A stretch of 64,000 nt of DNA from Zopfochytrium polystomum (Eukaryota; Chytridiomycota; Chytridiomycetes; Chytridiales; Chytridiaceae): contig JAIVFJ010000037.1 in assembly GCA_025765615.1 (NCBI GenBank), positions 1-64,000 on the forward strand. The letters run 5' to 3'. A model generated the notes under the pieces. The model made no database searches. It saw only the letters and a program-made list of their open reading frames with translations, and was not told the origin of the DNA. The stretch's first letter is position 1, and each line of letters begins with the position of its first letter. The position numbers and the translations under genes were made by a program. Of the stretch, positions 12,501-23,231 are shown one piece after another.

Positions 12501-13620
12501 GCCGCACCGGTTCCTCGAATGGCCGTGCCGGGCGTGGCCGGCAGACGGATTTCCGTTGTCCTCGACGTCGACGGTACAGTCGCCGTCTGAGCCGTCGCCG
12601 TTCCCGACACCTTTGCCGTCGACCTTGGCTGCACGGGCTTTGCTACGCCAGCTACCGGCACGGTTAACGGCAATGCTGGACGGCACAGCACCCATGCGTC
12701 GCCCATCCGCGCCCAAGCCGAGAAGTAGCATCATTTCGCTGGAGCGAGGGAGCTTGCGGCGCGGAGGCAACACGATTGTGTTTGACGCCGAGAGCCTGCG
12801 GGTGTTGAACGCGGCGCCGGAGTTTGCACTAAAGGGGGCCGACGGCGGCAGCTCGGCGGCCGTGGTGGGGCGGCGGTTCGCGCGGCGGTCTGATTTCAAC
12901 TGGGCCGCGGCGAACGCGTTCCTGTGCGGGCGGACAGTGGCCCGGGACGCGGGATTCGTGGTCTGGCACGAGCGCAGCGGAGTCGAAAGCGACACCGATG
13001 TGGTATCGACGGCGCTGTCTCTGCGCGAAAAGGCGGTCGATGACGTGCTCGGGCACGCCGCGCACGCCGGGTTTGTGGCTGCGTGCAAGGAGTGGGCGGT
13101 GGCGGCGAGAAAGGGGGCCGCAGATGGCGCGTCTGCGGAAGCCGCCGCGCGCGCCGGCGAGGCGGTGTTTGACGCGCGCCTGGGCGGCCGGGCGTGCGAG
13201 CTCGTGGCCAGCATTTACCGCGTGCGGGGGCTGGTCGACTCGTGCCGGAACGCGTTGAGCGAGCTTAGGGGAACGGGCTGCCTCGAGGACGCAGAAGTAA
13301 AGCTGGTGGACGAGGCTGAGGCGCTGCTGGAGGATGGGGTCGCGCGGCGGTTTGACCCGTGGGAATGGGCCGACGAGCTGGGGGGGCTAGTCGAGCAACG
13401 TGGTGGTGGTGGTGGCAGTGATGGCGGTGATGGCGGTGATGGCGGTGACGCTGGCGGCGATGTGTTGTCATGGACAAGGCGGACCACATATTTGGCTCTG
13501 GGAGCGCAGTTCAGGGCGTGGTGCGTGTCGATGCTCGAGGGTGGTGGCCACATGCTGTTGGTGGCTCCTCCTCCTCCTCCTCCTCCTTCTCCTCCTCCTC
13601 CTCCTCCTCCACCCTCCTGA
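9513..13620 (+). CDS. UDP-glucuronate 4-epimerase-like domain fused to two glycosyltransferase-like domains
   Basis: Exon 1 (9513-9578) encodes 22 residues. A 71-base GT-AG intron follows and exon 2 starts at 9650. The N-terminal SDR domain (about residues 25-340) has ILITGVAGFIGSHSA (NAD-binding GxxGxxG), SSSTVYGD, the catalytic YARQK, and FSVYGPAGRPDMA plus HSRDFTFVEDAVDAVV, typical of UDP-hexuronate 4-epimerases. Its C-terminus crosses a one-base frame break at about 10505 (NVGTG then LGEVLARIEGLLG). It is followed by a GT-A family-2-like domain with VVAILDDDDAWDP and STTDRDILLRIG, then a second block with VWILDDDKRL and a long C-terminal part without recognised family, ending in polyproline. 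It probably makes a hexuronate-type donor and transfers it, perhaps to a surface glycan; substrates are inferred. The fusion is unusual. Confidence 0.7.
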
Positions 13621-13999
13621 AGGTGCTTGAGGTGGTAATCGTTGACTAGTTTTTTCAGTTTTTGTACAACAATGCGTTGGTTGCGCGTTGCAGCGGCAAG
13701 CAAGCTTTTCGTGCCACGATGACAAGGACGCAAGTGCGCGTGCTTGTGTGTTTTTTCTCTTTGAATTTTTTTGTGTTTTTGTCTTCTCGCTGAAACCAAG
13801 AGATGAAGGCGAGACAGAGAGAGGCAGAGAGAGTGTGCGTGGGAGAGAGGGAGACTGAGCGACAGACAGACGTGGCCCCACGATCCAACCGATCGAAATA
13901 GGGAATGAGGAAAATTCATCAAAATGCAAACAAAGAGAAAAAAAAAAAAAAAAGAAAAGAAAAAAAAAAAAAGAAACGGAACGAAAAAACAAACGTTCG
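13621..13999. other. Promoter region of the first DUF4097-like gene
   Basis: It contains GA-rich stretches (about 13811-13870) and A-rich runs (about 13938-13975) directly before the ATG at 14000. No gene recognised; the open frames are low-complexity translations. Confidence 0.5.
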
Positions 14000-16076
14000 A
14001 TGTCGTCGTCGTCGTCATCGACATCGTCGTCCAGTGGTGGTGACAAGGCAGCACTGTTGTCGTCGGGCGGGGCCGGCGGCGGCGGCGCTGCCTCTGGCGG
14101 CAAGGTTGCACCCCCCAGCTACTACAGCTTTGGCGCCCCCAGTCGCACTGCATCGCTCCCCGTCACGCCGTCATCCTCTGCATCCGCGCCCTCCTCGTCC
14201 CCGCCGTCGTCGTCGTCGCCCTACCATCACGCTGCCATCCCGCAGCCGTCGTCCCAGAGGCAAGCGCAACAGCAGCAGCTGCAGCCCCCGCTGTACTACG
14301 CTTTACCCGACGAACAGACTCCTATCATCTTCACATCGTCCGGCAACATCGTCCTTCAGCGCGGGTTGCCGCCGCCGCCGCAAAGGAAGAAGAACGGGAA
14401 CTGCGATCGCTACGGCATCCTCCTCCTGCTTCTTGTCATCGTAACGCTCCTCTGGCACGAGCGGTTTCAACATGTGAGTAGCAGGAGACTCTGTGTTTTC
14501 ATGTTTGGCGGTGGCGGGCCGCCCCAGTTGGGCTTCCCCGTGCAGGAACCAAGAGAACTGACGACGATTTTTTTTATTTTGTCAGCACTACAAAAACACT
14601 CCGGTTCAAGAGGAGCCCACGTTCGAGTTTGAGAGCCGCCTGCAGTGCCTGCCCGTTCATGCGAGCCAGACGGTCTACCCGGAGCAGCAGTTCATTTCTT
14701 TCCGGAACAAGCTCGAGTCGCTCACCCTCGAGGTTGTGGGCGTCGGGGTAAGTGTGTCTGTTGGACTACAACTAATACCGGCGATTCGATTGATCTTTCA
14801 TTTTTTGGCATTCTCTCACCTGCTCCTTTCGATGCCCGACAGGTCGGAACCGTCCAAGTCGAGGTGGACCCGACCGCCGACAGCATCATTGTCGAAACTC
14901 ACTTCCACCTGACTCCCAGCGTGTCGGTGGACCTCGTGTCCATCAACCCCTCCGTGTCCTCCAACCACGCCCAAGTCATCGTCCGCACGCCGGCGTGCCT
15001 CTCCCGCCGCTGCAGCCACGGCAAAAGCCACGGCGAGAGCGGCGGCGTCGATGCGCTGATGAGGGACACGTACTACAACGACGACGGGTGCGTCATCGTC
15101 GCCTCGCGGATCCGCATCCCCGCGTCGATCGCGCCCGAGGACCTCCCCGCTCTCTACATCAAGACGGACGGCATGTCCATCGACGCTCGGCTACCGGACG
15201 GCGTCGCGAAGCCGCTGTTTGGCAAACTGTCCCTGGACTCGCGGTCGGGGAGCGTTCGCGCGGGCGGGTTCGATGCGTCGGCGCTGCGCCTGTCTTCGAC
15301 GTCTGGAAGCATCAAGGCTAGCACCGTGCGCACCCAGCAGACGATCGTGGTTGCGAGGTCGGGCAGCGTAAGCCTCGAGGTGAGCCTTGTGATGTTTGGT
15401 GGCCGTGACGGGCATTTCCTGACATGTATTCCGTTCCTTCTTGCGCCACGCCGAAGAACCTTGTCTCGGACACGATTTCCGCAACCACCAGTTCGGGCTC
15501 GATTGCCGCAAAGGTGAGCGATCCGATGCAAAATCCAGAACGCACACCGTCGATTTGAATGCTCACTCGTTGATTCCTTTTTTGCACCCTCCCCCGCGCA
15601 GAACTTGACCATCTCTAGACTGGCCCAACTCTCTGCAAACTCGGGCTCGTTAAGAGTGGACGGCCTTTTCGGCACATTCCACGACTTTTCCGCCACCACC
15701 ACGTCCGGGTCGGTCCGCATCAACGACTTTCACGTGAACCACACGCTCCCGGCGTCGATTCTTACAAAGACGGGATCGGGCTCGACCAGGATGCAAGTGG
15801 TGAGTGAAATACGTGCTTGTTGCCCCCGTAACGTCGACACGCATAACCAAACCCCACTAACCGTTTCTAATCTCCCCTTTTCAACCTCCCCTATAGTACG
15901 ACTTTCGCGGCGAGCTCCTTGTCAAATCCAACAGCGGGACGGTGGTCGTGACGGGCGACGACCTCATTGTGGAGCGGCTCAAGCGCGAAGTCAGGGGAAC
16001 GCGTGTGGGCGAGAAGCAGATCCACAGGCTCCAGTCGTCGACGGGGTCTGGCTCTGCGACCGTCAGCTTCCTTTGA
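14000..16076 (+). CDS. Type II membrane protein with DUF4097-like (beta-solenoid, adhesin-like) ectodomain, copy 1
   Basis: Six phase-0 exons: 14000-14473, 14586-14747, 14843-15379, 15457-15513, 15602-15799, 15897-16076 (535 residues). The N-terminus is a Ser/Pro/Gln-rich cytosolic segment, followed by one TM helix (YGILLLLLVIVTLLW, about residues 139-153). The rest shows recurring rungs of the type SGSIxAxxxx (for example SGSVRAGGFDASALRL, TSGSIKAST, TSSGSIAAK), as in bacterial DUF4097 'adhesin' repeats that form a beta-solenoid. The 15457 exon is exactly 57 bases and encodes one 19-residue rung. A Cys-containing segment (CLSRRCSH) interrupts the repeats. The function is unknown; surface attachment or wall contact is an inference. 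A paralog lies at 36328-38488 with the same exon plan and more single-rung exons. Confidence 0.7.
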
Positions 16077-17196
16077 ACAATGAAAGAGGTAGGCCACATT
16101 TCCGAGAGCCTTGGCGGGCGACTCCCCGGCTATGTGTGCGTTTGGTGCAATCACCAGGAAAACAAACTGGGGGGTGCTTTGCCCAAGAGTCCGTCCACTC
16201 CTCCGCTCTATCCCCTCAACGCTTTCTGTCTGTCCTCCTGTCAATCCCATTCCGCAGACCCTGGACTCAACTCGGCGCGTGTTCCTGGCGGCCTCGCTCC
16301 CACCTCCATCTCTTCCTCAGCTCGTGGTATCACGTCCTTTTGTTGCCGTTCCCTCCCTTCATCGAACTACTATAACCAGGCCCCTTCACATGTATCAACG
16401 CTCCCTCGTTCTTCCCCCGCACCCTCCCGTTCTCGACATTCTGCCCCTCTCCTTCTGTTTGCAGTCTGAGTTGTTTTTTTTTTGTTCTGTCCCACACGTT
16501 TTTGCGTGCATTGGCACTACTTCACTATCCTCCGGAAAAAAAAAGGAGGAAAAATCTCATTTTTCATCTTTTGTTGCACCAAATAAATACATTCTGAAGC
16601 CGTTTTGACAAAATAAGAGAACGATCGGACGGTCTCGACACCGGCCGAACATGAAATGATTACGACGAGAGGTGAGCAGACAGGCAGACAGACAAACAGA
16701 TTGACTTGTGACCTCCCACCCAGAACGACAGAAAGGTCAAAAGGCAGCAATTGAGCGCGCAGGTGACGGCGTGATTGACGCAGGCGGTGCAAGGCGCCAC
16801 CACAGAATTTCTGTGCCCACGACGGGAGACGCTGTGGAGGAAGAGTTCCCGCGGTTGGGCAGCATGCAGGCCTTCCCAACACAAATGGAAAGGTGCGGGA
16901 AACACAGTGTGGTGCGTGCTGCGGGAAACGGCGTGGATCCGGAACTTGCCGTCCATCATCCAATGATGGGCGCTGGACACTGGTGTGACACCCCACGGGA
17001 AACGGCGCGTTCCCGCTCCCCCCTCGGGGAAACGATGTTGTCCACGCAACGACTCATGCCGGAGCCGCAAGAGCGGACTGCTGCGGCCCTCTCGACTTCC
17101 GACTTCTGAAGAAACTTCAATAAGCACAAACGAAAACAAACCCAAACATCAAAATCAAAAAAATAAAAAAATAAAAAAATAAAAAACATAAAAAAT
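16077..17196. other. Intergenic, nothing recognised
   Basis: No coding family or RNA gene seen. The stretch ends in an AT-rich run (about 17158-17196, repeated AAAATAAAA) that is the immediate 5' flank of the GFA gene. Confidence 0.4.
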
Positions 17197-17994
17197 ATGG
17201 ACCAACAGCCGCCCCCGCAGTCGCAAAGCACTCCGGAGGCGGCAAAGTCGTACTTGCCCGCGACGACGACGACGACGACCACGACCACGACCACGACAAT
17301 GGACGGCGGCTGCGCGTGCGGCCTCGTGCGCTTCCGCCTCGAGGCACCGCCCATGGCCGTCCACTGCTGCCACTGCACCTCCTGCCAGCGCGAGACCGGC
17401 TCGGCCTTTGCTCTCAACGCCATGGTCGAGACCAGCCGCATCGCCCTGCTGTCGTCGTCGTCGAAATGTTCTGACAAGCTGGGCAGCGGCGACACACCTG
17501 ACACTTTTGTCCGCGGCGCCGCCGCCGCCTATGACGACGACCACGACGGCGCCTCGCCCAACCTCGTCGCTATCGCCGCCGCCACCGTCGACCACGTCGA
17601 CCAAGACCACCAGGCACAGCGACGCCTGCTCCGCACCACAATCCCCTCGGACTCGGGCTGCGGCCAGCAAGTGATACGCTGCGCGCGCTGCCTGGTCGCC
17701 CTGTGGAGCCACTACGCCGGCTCGGGCCCGCACCTGGCGTTTGTGCGCGTCGGCACCCTGGACGACGCGCGGAGCGTGCGTCCCGACGTGCACATTTACG
17801 TGCGCAGCGCGCGGGAGGAAGTGCGCAGGGGTATTATCGGTGTCGAGAACGGCGACGGCTCCGGTGTGCCGTGGTTTGAAGAGTATTATCCGCAGAGGGA
17901 GGGCGTGTGGAGCGACGAGGGAATCAAGAGGGCAGAAGCGCTGCGGGACAGGGTGGTTGCGTGGCGGGTGGCCGCGGGCGTGGGTCGCTCGTGA
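17197..17994 (+). CDS. GFA/CENP-V family zinc-binding protein
   Basis: The GFA (glutathione-dependent formaldehyde-activating) fold binds zinc through conserved Cys residues; most members have no proven activity. Seen: GGCACG (first Cys pair), HCCHCTSCQRETGSAF (CxxCxxC cluster) and a distal CARC. The 265-residue intronless frame has a low-complexity Thr run before a second in-frame Met at about 17299 (MDGGCACG), which may be the true start. An Asp/His-rich insert (AAAYDDDHDGA, about residues 109-119) separates the two halves of the domain, making it longer than typical 120-150-residue members. No membrane segment. The neighbours give no clear functional link. Confidence 0.8.
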   Translation: MDQQPPPQSQSTPEAAKSYLPATTTTTTTTTTTTMDGGCACGLVRFRLEAPPMAVHCCHCTSCQRETGSAFALNAMVETSRIALLSSSSKCSDKLGSGDTPDTFVRGAAAAYDDDHDGASPNLVAIAAATVDHVDQDHQAQRRLLRTTIPSDSGCGQQVIRCARCLVALWSHYAGSGPHLAFVRVGTLDDARSVRPDVHIYVRSAREEVRRGIIGVENGDGSGVPWFEEYYPQREGVWSDEGIKRAEALRDRVVAWRVAAGVGRS

Positions 17995-18130
17995 GAGAGA
18001 GTGTGTGTGTGCTTGCAGGTGTGTGGGCGTGTCCGCGAAAAGGAGGGAAACAAACAAAAAAAGTAATGATGAGTCACGTGCGAATTTGAAAGGAATGTGA
18101 ACTGAGTTAAGCAGACGAATTGAAGCTCGT

Positions 18131-18203
18131 TGGAGAATCGGGGTATCGATCCCCGTGCCTCTCGCATGCTAAGCGAGCGCTCTACCATTTGAGCTAATTC
18201 CCC
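18131..18203 (-). tRNA. tRNA-Ala (anticodon AGC)
   Basis: A 73-base cloverleaf on the minus strand without intron. The 7-bp acceptor stem (GGGGAAT with ATTCTCC) contains the G3:U70 wobble pair diagnostic for alanine. The D-arm contains TAGCTCAAATGGTAGAGC, the anticodon loop is CTTAGCA, and the T-arm GGGGATCGATACCCC. The discriminator base is A; CCA is not encoded. D-arm and T-arm carry good A-box and B-box matches. Confidence 0.97.
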
Positions 18204-19576
18204 TTGATAAATCTTCTCTCACAGCCTTTTAGATTATTGCACATATCGTTTGGGTTGCAAGAAAAAGAAAAAAAAATTAAAAAAAAAGGAAAAGAACGCC
18301 AGCGGGTATGGTTCACCGAGCGACCATGATTAACACGAGCAAAACAAAAGACGCCCTCGAGTTCCCAATGCTCAAGCACACCTGGTTTTCGGGGGCTGGG
18401 GGCCACCGGCATTCCCGACGGAAGTGAAAGGGGGAACGGTCGTGAGGATGGTGGTGCCGGATTTTTGAGGTGGCCTCGGCGAACACGAGTAGACCGCGAA
18501 ATGGAGGCGGATGCTGACTGTGGGGGGCTGAAATGGGGCACTGACAAGGGATGTGGAGCCTGTTCTGAGGCGAGAATGTTTTTTTTTTGATGACATCAAA
18601 TGTGTTTCTGCGTTTAGGCGCTCTTCTCTGCAGAATTCGAACCCAAGCAATCATCACAAGGGCAACCACCGCATACAGCAAGCCTGGACACTGATCCGCC
18701 ATCCTCCTCGCTCTCTCTCCAACCTCGCCGAATGGAGTCATCTCGTGACCCACCATTCTATGCCGCCCGTCGTGGCGATTAAATAGTATTTGATATTCCA
18801 CGGATCGGTTGCACGGGGCCGAACAAGAGCTTCTAAAAATGTTTTTTATAAGGCGGTGTCGGAGGAAACTCCCCAGTCGCCCACTCGAATCACAACTCAC
18901 ACGCCTCGATCGGGAACAGCAGAGTCGGAAGCGCAGCACGGCCCTCGTGTGCCTCGCTGGATAGTCAGACTTGAGAGCCTTCGGTCCAATCCGAAACCCA
19001 GTTCGACTCATACAACACAGCAACGCAAACGGATGCAATCTCACAAAGAATGACCTCGACGCATCGCGCGGGCGTGTTTTCGGCCGAAAACGACCGCGGA
19101 TTTGGCGCGTTCTTTGTTTCTGCTCGCTTATTGCGCCTCCACGCTGCATGAAAAGAGGGGCCTACCGTGCCTTCTCGCAAAAGGGGAGCTTGGATTGAAT
19201 TTTTGGACCAACTGGCTGCCTGCCTGCCTTGTGCGAGCACCCAACCAGCGCAGCACCCAACCGCCACCGGTCGAGCATTTTTGAGGCGGATCCAGAAGGT
19301 ATTGTATTCTAAACACCTGGAAATGGGGAGCGGGAGGGTTGCGTGTGTGTATGTGTGCGGTGAATAGAAACAGGAGAGACGCCGGTTCGACCTGGAACAG
19401 CGCGACCCTCGCTCTAACTTCATCCTACTAGCGACTACGGCGCCCGGCCGCGACGCCAAGCGAAGAAAGAAAAGGAGGGGAATCAATCTAAAACAAAAGA
19501 GGCAATCCTAGAGGCCCCAAAACCAAACCAAACGAAACAAAGAAGGAAAAAAAAAAAAAAAAGAAAAAAGAAACCC
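18204..19576. other. Intergenic, nothing recognised
   Basis: No conserved coding motif on either strand. A-rich runs at about 18262-18290 and 19546-19570 flank it. The longer minus-strand frames here have no family signature. Confidence 0.35.
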
Positions 19577-22088
19577 TCAAATCACCCACGTCGACCCCGC
19601 CATCGCTGACGTCACCTCAACGTACCCAACAAATGCGCCTGTCCCGCCCCCGTTCGCCATGCTGTCCCCGACCCGCGCGTACATGACGTGCCCCACCCAC
19701 GACAGGTACGTATACGCCTCCCCCGCCTTAAACACCTTGAGCGGGTACGGGTCCCCGTTCACGTCCGACCAGATCAGCACGACCGAGAACGCGCGCGAGT
19801 TGCGGATGCCCAGCGTCACGGGGAGTATGTTGGGTCCGGACGCAGGGATTGGCGTCGGAACCGAGACCGTCGGCGTCGAAGCGGCGGTCGTGGTGGTGGG
19901 GGTGGTCGAAGTGGGGGCGGCGGCGGATGCGGTGGTGGCGGTGGCCGAGGTTATAGGGGCTGCCAGTCCTCCAGGCCCGGGAGGCGAGCCGATCGAGTCG
20001 GTGGCGACGGCGGCATCGACCGTGGTGGACATGTCCGCCGGTCTGGACGCCTCGGCGTCGCTCGAAACCACGACGGGCGGTGCCGCGGTGAGCCCGCCGC
20101 CGCCACCGGCCGACGCAGCGGCGGTCGTCGTCGTCAGCGTCAGCGTGGCGGTGCGGGTTGCTGTCAAAGTCGTCGCGGCCGCCGGCGGCGGCGGCTGCGG
20201 GTCAGAGGACGCGTGCGACCGAGCGAGCAGGACGGCCGCCGATACGGCGGCGATGACGAGCGCGGCGACCGCGAGGACGATCAAGGCGGCGTGGCGGCGG
20301 CGGTTGCGGCGGCGGCGGCTGGCCGCCGCGATGGCTGTCGCGGAGGCGCCGGTGGTGGCAGCGTCGTAGTCGTTGGCGTCGTGGGTGGAACCCGGTGCGC
20401 TGATTGCCGCAAAGCTCGCTGCGGTGCCGGCCTTGGTGTCGAAGAGGTTGCTGCCTGTGGTGCGTTGACGTGTGGGTGTATGGCAAAACAAGGTGAGTGG
20501 TGCGTTTGCAAGGAGGATTTACGAGGGACATCAGAAGGAGATTGGAGGGGAGACCTTCTTTTGAAGTGCTCGACCGCGAGTCTCCAAACAGTCGCGTCGG
20601 CAAGGTCGACGTCGCGGCCCTGTCGCCGTCTGCGCCGAGAGAGGACTCAGCGAAAGACACCCCCACGGCGGCCGCCGCGACAGGGTGCAGGTCGCCCACG
20701 TTGGCCCCGGCTCCTGGCGGCAGCTGTTCGGCGGGTCCTGCGGTGTTGCTGGTGTACGGAGGCGGGTCGACTGAGCCCGCCTTCACGGGACGCGGAGCTC
20801 CGTCGCCGTCGTTGCCGCTAGGAGGCAACGACGGCTGCGCATGGATTGGGGAAGGAGGGAGTGTGGCGATCAGCGCTGGGGTGTGTGGGGTTCCAGTGTC
20901 TGCAGAAGCTGGTAGTACTGGAGCTTCCTTTGATTTGCTTTCTTGGCCAGGGTCGCCTTTACTGCCGCGATCACTGCTGCGCCGGCCGCCACCGCCGTCG
21001 ACATCGCCTTTGCTGTCCTGATCGCTGTGGCCACCGCCGCCGTCTACGCGGCTTTCTTGCATGGACGAGTCCTCGTCAGCCGCAACGGGCCGCCTCGGCT
21101 GCTTCCGCGGTGCCGCCGCCGCACCACCCGCGCCACGCAGTTTAGTCGCGTCCGGCTCCAGCTGCTGCTGTTGCGACAGGCTCGAGAGCCTCCTGCTGTT
21201 ACTCGGCGACGAGCCCTGCGACACGCTGGCGGTGCGAGCGGCGTAGAACGCGGCGGACGCGGACGACTGCGGGCGGATGGAGGACCCGGCCGGGCCGCGA
21301 CGCAGGGACAGCGACGTAGCGTCGCTGTGAACGCTGAACGAGAATTCATCCGAGTCGTCGCGGCGGTGACGGCCGCTGCGACCGTGGCGGATCGGCGGCC
21401 ACGACGGCGGCGGCAGGGGGGACATGGAGGAGTCCGTGGAGGGCGGGCAGTGGTAGCGGTCGATGACGTGGTCGAGTTCGATCGATGAGTCTGCGGTGCA
21501 GGGCGCGGACGGCAGGGAGCGGGCAAGGAGGAGGTCGACGATGTGGTCGGGGTCGGTAATGGCGGTGGCAGGGCCGGCTGACGTCAGGGAGGCGGTGGAG
21601 GGCGTGAAAGAGTAAGGGTAGGCAGAGGACACGTGGGATGAGGTGGAGAGCGAGAGGTTAGAAGTGAACTCGGAGGAGGAGGGCGCCGACGACAGTGCCG
21701 GCGAGTCGGCCCTCTGACGGTGAGCGTCAGGCTGCTGCTGTTCTGCCTGCAACGGATTAAATCCGTGTTGTGGGTGGTGGTGGTGTTGCTCCGGTTGCGG
21801 CAGCGCTTGCTGGTGGGTGTGTTGGAGCAGCTCCCGGTGCAGGCCGAGCAGATGTTCCTGGATCTGGCGGCGGTGCTCCTCGAGCAGCAGCTGCTGCTGA
21901 ATGAGCTGGTGCTGCTGCTGCTCGAGGAGCTGCTGGCGCTGTTGGTGGAGGAGGAGTGCGGCTGTATCTGCTGGCGCCGTTGCTGCTGCTGTGTTATCGA
22001 AAGAGTCGCCGGGGGCGGCATGGTGGTGGACAAGAAGCGCGTGGTCGTCGTCATCGCCCCCGCGGCCTCCGCTCGGCTGCTGCTCCAT
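19577..22088 (-). CDS. Single-pass membrane protein with a VHL-beta-domain-like C-terminus
   Basis: Two exons, 22088-20555 and 20454-19577, around a 100-base GT-AG intron; the join gives a continuous 803-residue frame. The long N-terminal part is hydrophilic and disordered, with a Gln/Leu-rich coiled-coil-like stretch (about residues 45-80) and many Ser/Pro/acidic runs. A basic RRRRNRRRHAA stop precedes a TM helix (ALIVLAVAALVIAAVSAAVLLA, about 566-590) and a Thr/Ala/Ser-rich stalk. The last 84 residues resemble the von Hippel-Lindau beta domain: NSRAFSVVLIWSDVNG, then YPLKVFKAGEAYTYLSW, then VGHVMYAR, matching the order 'N-x-R...V-W-x-D-x-x-G-x-P...L-x-P-G...T-Y-x-G-H-x-W-x-x-R' known from VHL. 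Topology (N-in) is inferred. Role unknown. Confidence 0.6.
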
Positions 22089-22268
22089 AGCCAGGGGCGG
22101 AAGGTAGCGCGCAGCAGCAAGTTACTAGCAGTCAGTGGTGCAAGCGCCGTGGGAGGGCCTCTCCTCCTCCTTCCTCCTCCCTCTTCTTCCTCCTCACGTT
22201 GCTGTTAGCGGGGGGGCCAGTTGAGTTGAGTTGAGTGAGGTTCCGGTTGCAGGGTTGAACTGATTGAC

Positions 22269-22303
<35 letters not shown>

Positions 22304-23231
22304 ATGGATTGCAGGGCTGAAATCGCGCGGGAGCGGACGGGGGGGCCAATCGGATGATGTTTTGTTTTTTGTTGTTTTTTTTTCCTTTTGTTTTTTTTTT
22401 TTTTGTTTTTTGGTTGTTGTTTGTTCAACGGAGTACTTCCGGGTGAACTGGATGGCGCCCAATCCGACAGACAGAGCCAGATAGTTTGACCGTAAATGGT
22501 TGGTATAGACATTTTTTTGTGTTGTTATTTCCTCTCGTTTGTCTCGTTGAAGCAGGGGAACCAAGATTTCGCTTCCGATCTCTCTCGGACGGTCTGTCTC
22601 CCTCTTGCCCGTCTGTCTGTCTCCCGGTCTCTGTTTGTCTACACACGCACACACACACACACACACACTCTCTCTCTCTCTCACTCTCTCTCTCTCTCTG
22701 CCTCTCTCACTCTGCGCTGTACTCGCGTCCCGTCCCACCGGCGCCGCTTGTCCCGGCAGCTTTCATTTCCCCGGGGGCATGAACTTTGGTGAGCCCCACC
22801 ATATCAGAATACATGTATGGATGGGATGGTCCTCCTTTCTCCTCTCCAACGATGCGCTGTTGTTTTTTGGGGGGGTTTTTTTCTTTCTCTTTTTTCTCTT
22901 TTTTTTGCCTTCTTTGTATTTCTTGTTCGCTTCCCTTTCCATTCCGGCCAAAGCCAGACAGACAGACGATGGCGGTCATCATAATACGCAGAGGGGGGGA
23001 GGAACACAAAAATGAGGAGTTGTTTTAATACAAGCGGGAGGAGCAGGAGCAGGCAGAGAGGTGCGCGTCGGAAACAAAAAGGCTGGATGCACAGAGAGGC
23101 TGGGCTGCACGGGTCCGTACACAAGGGTGAAGGTGGGTTTCGAGGAATCGTCGCGGACGCTCACAGGCGGCCACAAAGTCGGGCGAGGTAACAAACAAAA
23201 CAAGCTTGGAAATGGACAAAAAACAAAAAGT
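22089..23231. other. Microsatellite-rich intergenic region
   Basis: It holds an (ATGG)n run (about 22278-22309), a poly-T/GT stretch (22366-22420), a (CA)n run (22641-22668) joined to (CT)n (22669-22708) and a poly-T-rich part near 22860-22910. No gene recognised; the open frames here are repeat translations. Confidence 0.7.
22641..22708 (+). repeat. Compound (CA)n(CT)n microsatellite
   Basis: About 28 bases of ACACAC directly followed by about 40 bases of CT-rich repeat, on the plus strand. Confidence 0.9.

Noticed and set aside
17155..18057. 300-codon minus-strand frame opposite the GFA gene
   Set aside because: Antisense shadow; the plus strand has the zinc-binding Cys motifs.
20202..20500. 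Continuation of the VHL-like gene's first frame through the intron (Pro/Gln/Arg-rich tail)
   Set aside because: Splicing 20555 to 20454 gives a TM helix and a conserved-looking C-terminal domain; the unspliced frame gives only low-complexity residues.
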